64,000 bases of DNA. Source: Sphingomonas sp. SRS2 (GTDB lineage: Bacteria; Pseudomonadota; Alphaproteobacteria; Sphingomonadales; Sphingomonadaceae). The DNA lies in assembly GCF_000971055.1 (NCBI RefSeq), contig NZ_LARW01000109.1:57171-121170 (forward strand), read 5' to 3'. Positions 7,502-14,685 of the stretch are shown here, piece after piece. Below the pieces are notes generated by a model. The model ran no database searches and was not told the DNA's origin. It saw only the letters and a program-made list of their open reading frames with translations. The first letter of the stretch is position 1; every line of letters begins with the position of its first letter. The position numbers and the translations under genes are program-made.

Positions 7502-7710
7502 ACGCGCAGTCGGCCATGAAGGGCGCTCGCGCCTATCCCGGCAAGGTCGCGATCCGCCACGCGGTCGAGGCCGCGCGCGACCTCGGCCTTGACGTGGCCG
7601 GGATCGAAGTCACCCTAGACGGTACGATTCGCATACTCGAAGCCCGCGCCCAGCCGGCGATGAAATCAGAGTCGCTGTTCGATCAGCTCGAAGCCGAGGG
7701 AAAGATATGA
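7498..7710 (+). CDS. Small hypothetical protein
   Basis: The 70-residue protein contains a helix (AIRHAVEAARDLGLDVAGIE) followed by a strand VTLDGTIRILE. It may be a small winged or ribbon-helix fold. It is ATGA-coupled to both neighbours. Its place two genes before the integrase makes an excisionase-like role conceivable, with no motif to prove it. Confidence 0.5.
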   Translation: MNAQSAMKGARAYPGKVAIRHAVEAARDLGLDVAGIEVTLDGTIRILEARAQPAMKSESLFDQLEAEGKI

Positions 7711-7898
7711 ACGATCCGGAACGGCAAACGCCCCCGATCGACTGGACCTATAACGCGAACGGCCACACTGGCATGATCCCGCAGGCGTCTGAAGAAGAGG
7801 CGATGGCGCTGATTGATGGCCGGCCAGCTGTGCTGGTCGGCTATTCGTTCGACTTCGACGCCAGGGCCATCAAGTACCGCGCGCTCTATCTCCCATGA
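7707..7898 (+). CDS. Small protein directly upstream of integrase
   Basis: The 63-residue protein (MNDPERQTPPIDWTYNANGH...) overlaps the integrase start by 4 bp. It is beta-rich with two strands at the C-terminus (AVLVGYSFDFD, AIKYRALYLP). No family recognised. Proximity to the integrase makes it a recombination directionality factor candidate; this is untested. Confidence 0.5.
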   Translation: MNDPERQTPPIDWTYNANGHTGMIPQASEEEAMALIDGRPAVLVGYSFDFDARAIKYRALYLP

Positions 7899-8992
7899 TC
7901 GAAGGCGTCCACTATGTCCGCAGTGCCAAGCCCGGCAAGCCCGTGCGCTGGTACGTCTATGCGTGGCGCGGCGGCCCCGTCATCCTGAAGGCTGACGGCC
8001 CGACCAAGCCTAAGCTCGGCAGGGCTGAAGTCGCCGCCATCGCGGCAGCGCACGAAGATCAGAAAGCGGTCAAGGCCGACATGCTCGCCGGCGTCGCCCG
8101 CGCATGGCAACGCAGCCCCGAATGGCTGGGCCTTGCCAGTTCGACCCGCACCCTTTGGGGCGGCGAACTGGACCTGATCGAGGCCAAATGGGGCACGTTA
8201 CCGATCGGCCTTTGGAACGATTACCGCATGGTCGCCAAGGTGATCGCATGGCGCGACAGCCGCGCCGCCACCCCGCGCGCCGCCGATCAGGGCGTCAAGG
8301 TTCTATCCGAGCTGCTGAAGTTCGCCAAGCTGCGCGCCATGATCAAGATCAACGTCGCCGCCGACGTGCCGGGCATCTATCGCGCCGCCGATCGCGCGGA
8401 GATCATCTGGACGCCTGAAGATCTGGAGAAGGCCGAGGCGGCCGCCATCGCGATCGAGCGGCCGCGCGCGCTGGATATCATCCGCCTCGCCTGTCTCACC
8501 GGTATGCGTCGCGCCGATCTCGCCGCCCTGACATGGGACGAGGTCTCGGATCATGCCATCATCCGCACGGCGCTGAAGCGCAGCCGGGGCCGCCGGCGGC
8601 GCGCAGTCATCCCGATGCACCCCGAACTCGCCAAGCTGCTCGCCGAACTGCGCAAGCTGCCCCGCGCCGAAGGCGTCAATCATGTGCTGGTCGGCGCGCG
8701 CGGACGCCCTTGGAAACCGGAAAGCATCACCGAAGCCGTCATCGCCATCACGAAGGCTGGCGGCATCGCCGAGCCGGCCGTGCCCGAACTAGACCAGCCG
8801 GAACGCCGCAAGCACTTGCACGACTGCCGGGGCACCTTCGTGACGCACCTGTGCCGGGCAGGGCTTACCGACGAAGAGATCGCCAACATCGCGGCATGGT
8901 CGGTCGAAAGCGTCAGCCGAATCCGTCGCACCTATGTTGACGACGCGGCCGTTGTGGTGGCATTGAGCGAACGGATCAGGCGGGCGTTGTAA
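7895..8992 (+). CDS. int: Tyrosine recombinase, phi1 integrase
   Basis: The protein has 365 residues. The N-terminal half holds the arm- and core-binding domains. The catalytic domain shows Arg205 in TGMRRADLAALTW, His309 and Arg312 in HDCRGTF, Trp335, and the nucleophile Tyr347 in RRTYVDD, the classic R...HxxR...W...Y set. It catalyses site-specific integration and excision of phi1. It is the last gene of the rightward operon, ATGA-coupled, and ends 49 bp before tRNA-Gly, so its attachment site is probably in or near that tRNA. Direct repeats TGTAAAACG at its 3' end (about 8990 and 9000) could be arm sites. Confidence 0.9.
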   Translation: MIEGVHYVRSAKPGKPVRWYVYAWRGGPVILKADGPTKPKLGRAEVAAIAAAHEDQKAVKADMLAGVARAWQRSPEWLGLASSTRTLWGGELDLIEAKWGTLPIGLWNDYRMVAKVIAWRDSRAATPRAADQGVKVLSELLKFAKLRAMIKINVAADVPGIYRAADRAEIIWTPEDLEKAEAAAIAIERPRALDIIRLACLTGMRRADLAALTWDEVSDHAIIRTALKRSRGRRRRAVIPMHPELAKLLAELRKLPRAEGVNHVLVGARGRPWKPESITEAVIAITKAGGIAEPAVPELDQPERRKHLHDCRGTFVTHLCRAGLTDEEIANIAAWSVESVSRIRRTYVDDAAVVVALSERIRRAL

Positions 8993-9041
8993 AACGCCCT
9001 GTAAAACGAGGTGGCGATATGGCTGCTAAGTGCTTGAATAT

Positions 9042-9115
9042 GCGGGCGTAGCATAGTGGTAATGCTCTAGCCTTCCAAGCTAGCTAGGAGGGTTCGATTC
9101 CCTTCGCCCGCTCCA
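9042..9115 (+). tRNA. tRNA-Gly (anticodon TCC)
   Basis: The 74-nt cloverleaf includes an encoded CCA. The acceptor GCGGGCG (9042-9048) pairs with CGCCCGC (9105-9111), discriminator T 9112. The anticodon stem CTAGC/GCTAG encloses loop CTTCCAA, with anticodon TCC at 9074-9076. The T arm is GAGGG/CCCTT around TTCGATT. It is the host attachment gene of phi2: the last 11 nt, from about 9105, now come from the phage side but keep the same sequence. Confidence 0.95.
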
Positions 9116-10697
9116 GCAATACAGTACCAGTGTCGATGTTGGGGCTTCCCGCAGCCAGGGCGAGGATGTTCGCCAAGCGGCCTGTGATCTCGATTTCCAC
9201 GCCGCGCGGCCCCTCGGCTGGCTTCACCGTGATTCGTTCGATAAGGCTGCGCAGGACCGGCGCGGCTTCCTCCCGGTTGTCTGCATCGCCGGTCAGGGTG
9301 CGGGCGAGGTCGTCCATCTGGCGGCGATAGTCGTCGATGATTGACGGGTGGAGCGCGACGACGTTGTGGGCCTCGATCTCTCGCATGTCCTCGGCAAGGC
9401 GGTCGCGATCGGCGCGGGCCTTGCCCAGCGCGGCGCGGATTTCGGCGAAGTCGCTGCCGCCTTCGGCAACGGCGGCAACGAGGCGGTCGACTTTGCGCGA
9501 TGCCTCGGCGTGGCGGCGCTCGATTTGTGCGCGATCGCGACGGGCGGCGGTCGCCGCCTCGGCGCTCGCCCGGTGGTATTCGGCGACGTAGATGCTGACC
9601 AGTTCGGGATCGAGCATCTGTTCCTGCAATCCGCCGATCACGCGGGCCTCAAGCCGATCGACGGTGATCATCCGGCTATTGGTGCAGCCGCCGCCGTCAC
9701 GTTCACGGCTGCAGCCCATCTTGTGCGCGGTCACGACGCTGTAGCCGCCGCCGCAGATGCCGCAGACTACCAGCCCCGAGAGAAGCCGCTTGGGCCGGCG
9801 ATGCAGAACGGGTTTCAGGGTGGCGACGCTTTCGAAGCGATGTGCGACGGCCCGCCATAGCGCCTCGTCGACGATGCGAAGGTGCGGCACCGGCTCGACA
9901 AGCCATTCGCTCTGCGGGTTCGCGCGGATCCGCACCTTGCGGCTCATGGGGTCTGTCACCTTGCTGGTGCGATTGTGGACCAGCTCGCCCCGATAGAGCC
10001 GGTTGATCAGCATCCCGTTGTGCCGGGTTCGATCGCCGTGAATGGTCGAGGCGCGCCATGTGCCGCCACTCGGTCCGGCTATGCCATCGGCGTTGAGGCG
10101 GAGCGCGATCGCGCGAGCGTTCGATCCGTCCGCATATTCGGTGAAGATCCGCCGGACGATCACCGCCTGATCGGGATCTATCTCGCGCAGGCCGCGAATC
10201 ACCTCGCCGCGCTCGTCGAAGCGGTTGGCGCGGCGGTAGCCAAAGGCGAGGCCGGCGGGCGCGCGTCCCTGCGCGACCACGCCGCGCTGGGCGCGCTTGA
10301 TGTTGAACGCCAGATCCTTGCGCTGCTGCGCGTCGAGGAAGCCTTTGACCCAGCCCTTGATGTCGTCGATCTCGCCGTCGGCGAGCGTGAACAGCCGGAC
10401 CTTGGCGCAAGTGAGCTGCTCGCGGATCGAATAGGCGTCGCCCTGGTGCCGCGCTATGCGGCTGGTCGACTCGGCCAGAACCTGATCGATGCCGCCGGCG
10501 GTGGCGCGCGCCAACATGGCGTTGAGGCCGGGCCGTTGGCTGATGCCGGCCGCGCCGCTGATCGCATAGTCCGTATAGACGTCAACGATCTCCCAGCCTT
10601 CCGCATGCGCGCGCTCACGGCAAATGCGGATCTGGTCCTCAATCGACCGGGCGTTTTGAAGGTCGCTGCTAAAGCGGGCGTAAATCAGGGTGCGCAT
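9084..10697 (-). CDS. Large serine recombinase, phi2 integrase
   Basis: The protein has 537 residues from ATG 10697; a longer frame to 10766 is less likely. The N-terminal resolvase domain carries MRTLIYARFSSDLQ with catalytic Ser10. The recombinase domain (about residues 160-270) is followed by a zinc ribbon (CGICGG...GC...C) near residue 315-350 and a long coiled coil of about residues 375-460. It is the last gene of the leftward operon. Its final codons read into tRNA-Gly: the C-terminus GIEPS lies on the host side of the att crossover, so the phage circle would encode a different tail (see findings). Confidence 0.92.
   Translation of the reverse strand: MRTLIYARFSSDLQNARSIEDQIRICRERAHAEGWEIVDVYTDYAISGAAGISQRPGLNAMLARATAGGIDQVLAESTSRIARHQGDAYSIREQLTCAKVRLFTLADGEIDDIKGWVKGFLDAQQRKDLAFNIKRAQRGVVAQGRAPAGLAFGYRRANRFDERGEVIRGLREIDPDQAVIVRRIFTEYADGSNARAIALRLNADGIAGPSGGTWRASTIHGDRTRHNGMLINRLYRGELVHNRTSKVTDPMSRKVRIRANPQSEWLVEPVPHLRIVDEALWRAVAHRFESVATLKPVLHRRPKRLLSGLVVCGICGGGYSVVTAHKMGCSRERDGGGCTNSRMITVDRLEARVIGGLQEQMLDPELVSIYVAEYHRASAEAATAARRDRAQIERRHAEASRKVDRLVAAVAEGGSDFAEIRAALGKARADRDRLAEDMREIEAHNVVALHPSIIDDYRRQMDDLARTLTGDADNREEAAPVLRSLIERITVKPAEGPRGVEIEITGRLANILALAAGSPNIDTGTVLLERAKGIEPS
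9102..9128. other. attL of phi2
   Basis: The 14-bp block CTTCGCCCGCTCCA (9102-9115) recurs at 52244-52257. Outside it, GCAATACAGTACC (9116-9128) is the exact inverted copy of GGTACTGTATTGC at 52223-52235. This is the half-site pattern left by a serine integrase. The predicted crossover dinucleotide is TC at 9104-9105. Confidence 0.85.
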
Positions 10698-10800
10698 GCG
10701 AATCGGCTTTCTCGGTTCGCGCGCGAGCGTCGCGGCGCGCGGCGGCGCGCGCAAGCGCCTTGGCAAGTTCGACCAGAGCGGGATCGGGCTTGCGGCTCAT
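10669..10800 (-). CDS. Small protein preceding the recombinase
   Basis: The 43-residue helical protein (MSRKPDPALVELAKALARAA...) ends in DLRPL. It is ATGA-coupled to the zinc-ribbon gene upstream, and its 3' end overlaps the recombinase start by 29 bp. Short proteins ending in a DLRP motif commonly precede such recombinases in Alphaproteobacteria (general knowledge, not checked). A role as a recombinase cofactor or translational coupler is possible. Confidence 0.6.
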   Translation of the reverse strand: MSRKPDPALVELAKALARAAARRDARARTEKADSHAHPDLRPL

Positions 10801-11171
10801 AGCGGCAGATCGAAATGCTTGGCGTAGCGGGTGACATAGTCGACCATCGACATCCGGCGCGCGGCCTTGTCCTCGGCCGCCCACCGGGCGATCAGGCGCT
10901 GATAGACCGCGCGCGCCGCCTTGCCCGTCTCGCGGGCGGCGGCGTCGCCGGCAGTGCCGCTGCGGGTCATCCGGTCGGCCATGGCGTAGGGGAGCAGCTG
11001 ACGGCCCCGGATCCGCATGCGCTGCTGAAAGGCCCTGCGGTGCGCGGTGGAGCAAAACAGCTTTCCCCGCTGTACGCCGGTCAGGGGCGCAGGGCATTCG
11101 GCGCAGCGGCAAGGATTGCCGACGACGGGCTGTGCGACGCTATGGGGCGTTTCGGGGGAGGCGTGGGCCAC
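10797..11171 (-). CDS. Zinc-ribbon protein of phi2 integration operon
   Basis: The 124-residue protein is homologous to the phi1 protein at 7136-7501, with CAECPAPL and LFCSTAHRRAF zinc ligands followed by the shared RMRIRGRQLLPYAMA block and a C-terminal MSMVDYVTRYAKHFDLPL tail. It lies two genes before the recombinase. Retention of this gene next to unrelated recombinases suggests a general function. Confidence 0.7.
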   Translation of the reverse strand: MAHASPETPHSVAQPVVGNPCRCAECPAPLTGVQRGKLFCSTAHRRAFQQRMRIRGRQLLPYAMADRMTRSGTAGDAAARETGKAARAVYQRLIARWAAEDKAARRMSMVDYVTRYAKHFDLPL

Positions 11172-11174
11172 GGC

Positions 11175-11552
11175 TCAAGGTTTCGACTGATCGCCGGTAA
11201 CATCGGGCTCGTCGAGCGCCATGATCAGGTCGGCAATCTCGCCGGCTTGATAGGCTGGAAGTTTGCCGTGCTCGATCAGGATCTTGGCGACGTTATCCCG
11301 GTTCCGATCTTGGCGTATCATCCATTCGGCCATGTCAGCGTAGTCGGTGTTGTCCCAGACCGCGCCTATTCCGCCGCATTCGCTACAGCCACCGCCAAGG
11401 ACACACCGCAGGACGGCACTGTGCGGATATGAGCCGACGGGATAGCCGTCTTCCGTCTCGTAGCACCCCGAGCATGGACTCCAGAAGCCATCGCCGTTGA
11501 TCTCGACCAGCTCGCGCACGTGCTCGCCGATGGTGAGCAACGGGTCGGTCAT
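11175..11552 (-). CDS. Hypothetical cysteine-rich phage protein
   Basis: The protein has 125 residues. ATG 11552 forms an ATGA overlap with the preceding stop, which rules out the longer frame to 11660. CSGCYETEDGY and later GGGCSECGG make a probable zinc-binding pair. The C-terminal third is helical and acidic (DLIMALDEPD). No named family. Confidence 0.6.
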   Translation of the reverse strand: MTDPLLTIGEHVRELVEINGDGFWSPCSGCYETEDGYPVGSYPHSAVLRCVLGGGCSECGGIGAVWDNTDYADMAEWMIRQDRNRDNVAKILIEHGKLPAYQAGEIADLIMALDEPDVTGDQSKP

Positions 11553-11986
11553 GCTGCCTCCTGACGGCGCGGGGTGCCGCGCATCTTGTGGGTGAGTTCG
11601 ACCATCGTGAGCGGTCCGCGAGGGTGGCGGCGGAGCCACCACATCATCGCGAACAGGCAATCACGCCGATCGGCCAGCATCGGATTGAGCGGACTTTTCG
11701 CTGCCAGTGCGTGCGCCCCGGCATAAGCCGCCGCGAGCGCGCCGTGCATGTCGACATCGTCGACGGCGATCGGCTGATCGGGCAAGGTGCAGTCCGCGGC
11801 ATGACGCCAGAGGCGGGCGATCTCCGACATGATAAGGATCCCGCGATCGGCATCCTCCTGCGTCATCTTGCCCTCGCCGACACGGGCCGGATAGTTGGAG
11901 ATGCGCTGGTCGCGCATCCAAGCGGCATAGGCCGCAAGGTCCGGATGGCAGTGAAGCGCGAAGCGGGGCGGCGGCTCACCGATCAT
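11549..11986 (-). CDS. Hypothetical phage protein shared by phi1 and phi2
   Basis: The 145-residue helical protein matches the phi1 protein at 6473-6943 in the blocks IMSEIARLWRHAAD and AMMWWLRRHPRGPLTM. ATGA-coupled on both sides. Function unknown; conservation in both integration operons is the main clue. Confidence 0.65.
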   Translation of the reverse strand: MIGEPPPRFALHCHPDLAAYAAWMRDQRISNYPARVGEGKMTQEDADRGILIMSEIARLWRHAADCTLPDQPIAVDDVDMHGALAAAYAGAHALAAKSPLNPMLADRRDCLFAMMWWLRRHPRGPLTMVELTHKMRGTPRRQEAA

Positions 11987-12102
11987 AGCAGGCCGCGCAT
12001 CCAGGCGATCGCGACGCCGAAGCCCATGTAGAGGACGAGCGCGCCCGCCGCCGCGACGGTGATCATCCAGCCTTCGGGCTCGGGCTGCGGCTCGATGCGC
12101 AT
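11983..12102 (-). CDS. Tiny single-pass membrane protein
   Basis: This 39-residue protein (MRIEPQPEPEGWMITVAAAG...) has one hydrophobic segment, MITVAAAGALVLYMGFGVAI, and a short tail. ATGA overlaps at both ends (12102 and 11983) strongly support it as a real coding gene. No function can be assigned. Confidence 0.6.
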   Translation of the reverse strand: MRIEPQPEPEGWMITVAAAGALVLYMGFGVAIAWMRGLL

Positions 12103-12458
12103 CAGTTGAAGGCCCCGAGCTGCCGCGCGGGGATCAGGTAGCGCGGCCAGCACATTTCATAGCGTTTGACCGCGCCCACCTGACACAGCAGCTCGCGCGG
12201 CTCGCGATCGCATCGCTTGGCAAGATCGGCGCCGAACGCCTGCTCGTCCTGGATCTGGTCGGCGGCGACGCCGGTCAGGCCGCAGAACTCGCGATAGTCC
12301 GAATAAAGGATCGTCAACGGGGTCCAGCCCGTGATCTTCTTCGGCAGTTCGGTGCGCTGCTTGAACCAGCTATCGATGGTGAGATTTACGCGCTTATCGA
12401 TCTTGGCGCGGGTGCGGCGGCGAGCGGGTGTCGCGGCCGGGAGAGATGGGCTGTGCAT
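12102..12458 (-). CDS. First gene of phi2 integration operon, hypothetical
   Basis: The 118-residue protein has GGAGG upstream of ATG 12458. It is homologous to the phi1 protein at 5367-5675: a basic N-terminus (about 25 residues), then TIDSWFKQR, a WTPLTILYSDYREFCG block and CWPRYLIPARQL near the end. It is the promoter-proximal gene, preceded by two operator palindromes. Possibly DNA-binding. Confidence 0.65.
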   Translation of the reverse strand: MHSPSLPAATPARRRTRAKIDKRVNLTIDSWFKQRTELPKKITGWTPLTILYSDYREFCGLTGVAADQIQDEQAFGADLAKRCDREPRELLCQVGAVKRYEMCWPRYLIPARQLGAFN

Positions 12459-12491
12459 CGGTGCCTCCGTCTGTTGAACGGGGCACCATCT

Positions 12492-12528
12492 ACAAATCTT
12501 TTGTTATATTGGCAACAAAAGTTTTGTT
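12492..12528. promoter_or_regulatory. phi2 operators in front of the integration operon
   Basis: ACAAATCTTTTGT (12492-12504) and the perfect dyad AACAAAAGTTTTGTT (12514-12528) lie between the HIRAN gene and the first gene of the leftward operon. They match the operators at 14201-14236. They probably let the phi2 repressor silence recombinase expression in the lysogen. Confidence 0.8.
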
Positions 12529-12529
12529 A

Positions 12530-12940
12530 TCAGTCGTCGGGGTATGTCTCGTCGGGCCAAAAATCCACGTCCTCTATGGGATCTGCGGCGACGTCCCGCT
12601 CTGGCAGCACAGGTTCCGAGCCGTCGAAAGTCGCGCGAATTATCGCGCCTTGGGGCGCGGCTGATTGGAAGATTGCCAAGACGTCTAGCCCGGCGCGAAT
12701 CTTTGACCCGACCAAGGCGCAGCGGTCAGCCGTTAGATAGCCGATTTGTATTCCGCGAGCCGACATCACCATGATGGCGCGGGGGTCGACAGGGTTGTCG
12801 GGTTCAGGCGCTAGAATAACGCGCTCGCCGGGCTTGCAGGTTGCGATCTCGAATCGGCGTGGGATTGCCCCCCGCAGTCGTGGTTTGCGGTTAGGGTAGT
12901 CCGCGCCAACGACGACCAGAGATAGCGTCGTTATAGGCAT
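12530..12940 (-). CDS. HIRAN-domain protein
   Basis: The 136-residue protein has the HIRAN pattern across residues 5-85: VVGADYPNRK, then CKPGERVILAPEPDNPVDPR, then IQIGYL. HIRAN domains bind damaged or single-stranded DNA ends in HLTF-type helicases. Here the domain stands alone with an acidic tail (DPIEDVDFWPDETYPDD). It lies downstream of the repressor and secreted-protein genes in the same direction, so it may be expressed in the lysogen. A role in DNA repair or defence is inferred only. Confidence 0.75.
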   Translation of the reverse strand: MPITTLSLVVVGADYPNRKPRLRGAIPRRFEIATCKPGERVILAPEPDNPVDPRAIMVMSARGIQIGYLTADRCALVGSKIRAGLDVLAIFQSAAPQGAIIRATFDGSEPVLPERDVAADPIEDVDFWPDETYPDD

Positions 12941-12946
12941 CTCGGG

Positions 12947-13471
12947 TTAGTTGCCTAACACCACGCGCCGGGTCTGGCCGCCTTTGACGCTTACTTTCGC
13001 CATGAGCGCGCCGCCTTGTGTTTGCGCTACATATCGCCCTGGAACCGTCCAAGTGACTATGGAGATAACGTAGTAGCTGCCGTCCGGAACGCCATCGAAC
13101 TGAAAGTATCCTTGGCCATCGCATCGCGTCGTTCGAGTCGAACGTATGTAGCCGACCGGCGGTTCTTCAAGTCGCGGATAAGAGTGGACGTCACGGTAGC
13201 CCTGCTGATCGACGCCGTAGATCCTCGATATCCGTTCGTCCGCATAGGCAGATTGCGGGACGAGCGTGACTTCAAGGGCGGCGCATGTGCGCGGCTCTCC
13301 TCCGCGGGTACGCAATAGGGCTGTGCCGGTTACGGTGTTCCTGCCGTCAACCGCGGCCCACGCGACGTCGGAGTCCGCCCAGGCTGGCCAACTTACCGTC
13401 GGTTGATCCTGCGCACTCGCTTCTGCCGAATGCAGCAGAAGCGCCGCGGCGGCAGCCCATAGTAATTTCAT
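12947..13471 (-). CDS. Secreted carboxypeptidase-regulatory-like protein
   Basis: The protein has 174 residues from ATG 13471, preceded by AGGAGGGGG. It has a signal peptide (MKLLWAAAAALLLHSAEASA, cleavage near residue 20), then a beta-rich domain with GYFQFDGVPDGSYYVISI, the pattern of carboxypeptidase regulatory-like/transthyretin-fold domains. It is exported, so it can alter the host envelope. Placement next to the repressor is typical of lysogenic-conversion cargo. Target unknown. Confidence 0.65.
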   Translation of the reverse strand: MKLLWAAAAALLLHSAEASAQDQPTVSWPAWADSDVAWAAVDGRNTVTGTALLRTRGGEPRTCAALEVTLVPQSAYADERISRIYGVDQQGYRDVHSYPRLEEPPVGYIRSTRTTRCDGQGYFQFDGVPDGSYYVISIVTWTVPGRYVAQTQGGALMAKVSVKGGQTRRVVLGN

Positions 13472-13479
13472 ACCCCCTC

Positions 13480-14163
13480 CTAGAGCCGACGGCCAAGCCA
13501 AACGACGCGACCGAGTAGATAGATATCCTCGGCACTCACCTCTTGATTCTCCACGTCTTTGTTATCCGAAATAACCAGGACCTTGTCAGGCCCGATTGCC
13601 CGTAAGCGCTTGATCGCGCCAGCACCGTAGAGGCTGATCGCCCAAATCCGATCCTGCATATTTAATGTGCGCTGCATGGTGTCGACGATGACGAGGTCGT
13701 TATCGAGCATCGTCGGAAACATGCTGTCGCCCGCGCCGCTCGCGACGAACACTCTGTCGGCGGGCGATCGGGTAATGCGACTGAGCAGGCTTGCATCAAA
13801 ATCAAGCGTGCCTTCCTCGACATAGTCGTCGATGTTGGCACCCGGCCCCATCGAATAGCTGAGATCGACTTGGCGGAGTGCGACCGAATTCTCCGCTGTT
13901 GCTGAGACCGTTAGCTCGCGGGCAGAGGGTTTTGGCGCATCTTGCTCGAAGGCCATCGCCACATAGCGCAACCAATGCGGGATCCTCTTGGCTCCCGGTT
14001 GCTCAAATCCGGATATCAACTGCTGCGACAGTTTGAGGTGGCTCCCGTCAGCTATGGCAAACGCCTTTGCACGCTCAGCCAAAGTGCCGGTCGACCATCC
14101 ACGCGCCTCGCGATTAGAGCGGATCCAAGCGCTAGCTTCGCGCGGGTCGGTCGGAACATCCAT
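13480..14163 (-). CDS. Phage repressor, HTH plus S24 peptidase
   Basis: The 227-residue protein has an N-terminal helix-turn-helix (about residues 10-65, SWSTGTLAERAK-like region and LSQQLISGFE) and a C-terminal S24/LexA-like domain. The serine is in GDSMFPTMLDNDLV and the lysine in GAGAIKRLRAIG. It is divergent from the Cro-like gene at 14249, and five ACAAAA-type operators lie nearby (14173-14236 and 12492-12528). It maintains phi2 lysogeny and is probably cleaved under SOS. Confidence 0.88.
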   Translation of the reverse strand: MDVPTDPREASAWIRSNREARGWSTGTLAERAKAFAIADGSHLKLSQQLISGFEQPGAKRIPHWLRYVAMAFEQDAPKPSARELTVSATAENSVALRQVDLSYSMGPGANIDDYVEEGTLDFDASLLSRITRSPADRVFVASGAGDSMFPTMLDNDLVIVDTMQRTLNMQDRIWAISLYGAGAIKRLRAIGPDKVLVISDNKDVENQEVSAEDIYLLGRVVWLGRRL

Positions 14164-14172
14164 CCGACAGCG

Positions 14173-14237
14173 CTACAAAAATAGTTGTAGATGCGCGCCT
14201 ACAAAACTTCTGTTGCAATGATGACAAAAGTTTTGTA
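14173..14237. promoter_or_regulatory. phi2 repressor/Cro operator cluster
   Basis: Three sites lie between the divergent repressor and cro genes. The first is CTACAA-N6-TTGTAG (14173-14190), the second ACAAAACTTCTGT (14201-14213), the third ACAAAAGTTTTGT (14224-14236). Their similarity to 12492-12528 defines a phi2-specific operator unlike that of phi1. Confidence 0.8.
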
Positions 14238-14248
14238 GCGGTCGGCGG

Positions 14249-14503
14249 ATGGAACAGGAAAGCCTCGCCAAAGCTCTACGCGACGCGGTTGAGCAGGCCG
14301 GAAACAACCAGTCAGCCTTCGCCCGAGCGATCGGCATGTCGCAGCAGCGCGTCTCGTACCTTCTCGATAACGGCAAGGCACTGCCGGCTGAGTTCGTCTT
14401 GCGTGCGGAGGATGCCGGGTTCGGCTCGCGGCACCACCTGCGGCCAGATCTGTACGCACGGCCTTGTCCCGTTTGCTCGGGTGGCGAGGCGGCTGCGACG
14501 TGA
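14249..14503 (+). CDS. Cro/YdaS-like regulator of phi2
   Basis: The 84-residue protein has a helix-turn-helix NNQSAFARAIGMSQQRVSYL at residues 19-38 and the LPAEFVLRAEDA helix typical of YdaS/Cro proteins, where the family usually has LPAE near the end. The C-terminus has a CPVC pair. It is the first gene of the rightward lytic operon, opposite the repressor. Confidence 0.75.
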   Translation: MEQESLAKALRDAVEQAGNNQSAFARAIGMSQQRVSYLLDNGKALPAEFVLRAEDAGFGSRHHLRPDLYARPCPVCSGGEAAAT

Positions 14504-14685
14504 CGCGCTTGGGGGGATCCGACATCGTCGGCGTTCGCGGCAATCGGGCGGACGGGCGGCGGTGCAGGCAGGATGATGCCTGCGATGGTCCAATTCATTC
14601 TCATGGCGTGACGACCTCTGCCGAAACGATCGGCGGAACAAGCGGCAGGACGGGCAAATTTGCCGGGGCGGCGCGCCATGACTGA
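14500..14685 (+). CDS. Possible small protein between cro and CII-like gene
   Basis: The 61-residue frame begins at a GTG that overlaps the cro stop (GTGA) and ends overlapping the CII-like start by 8 bp. Composition is glycine- and arginine-rich with no recognisable domain. The double coupling is the only support. Confidence 0.35.
   Translation: MTRLGGSDIVGVRGNRADGRRCRQDDACDGPIHSHGVTTSAETIGGTSGRTGKFAGAARHD

Larger units (their letters stand above)
1..9041. mobile_element. Prophage phi1 (partial, left part outside window)
   Basis: This is a temperate phage early region. A leftward lytic-type operon (705 to 4330, minus strand) is divergent from an S24 repressor, and a rightward operon of ten coupled genes ends in a tyrosine integrase. 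Gene order is a mirror image of the left part of phi2, and several genes are homologous between the two. The structural genes and the far attachment site lie outside the window. The right boundary is placed just before tRNA-Gly by inference only, because no att duplication for phi1 is visible here. Confidence 0.8.

Noticed and set aside
8990..9041. att site of phi1
   Set aside because: Only short direct repeats are visible; the other end is outside the window, so no duplicated core can be shown.
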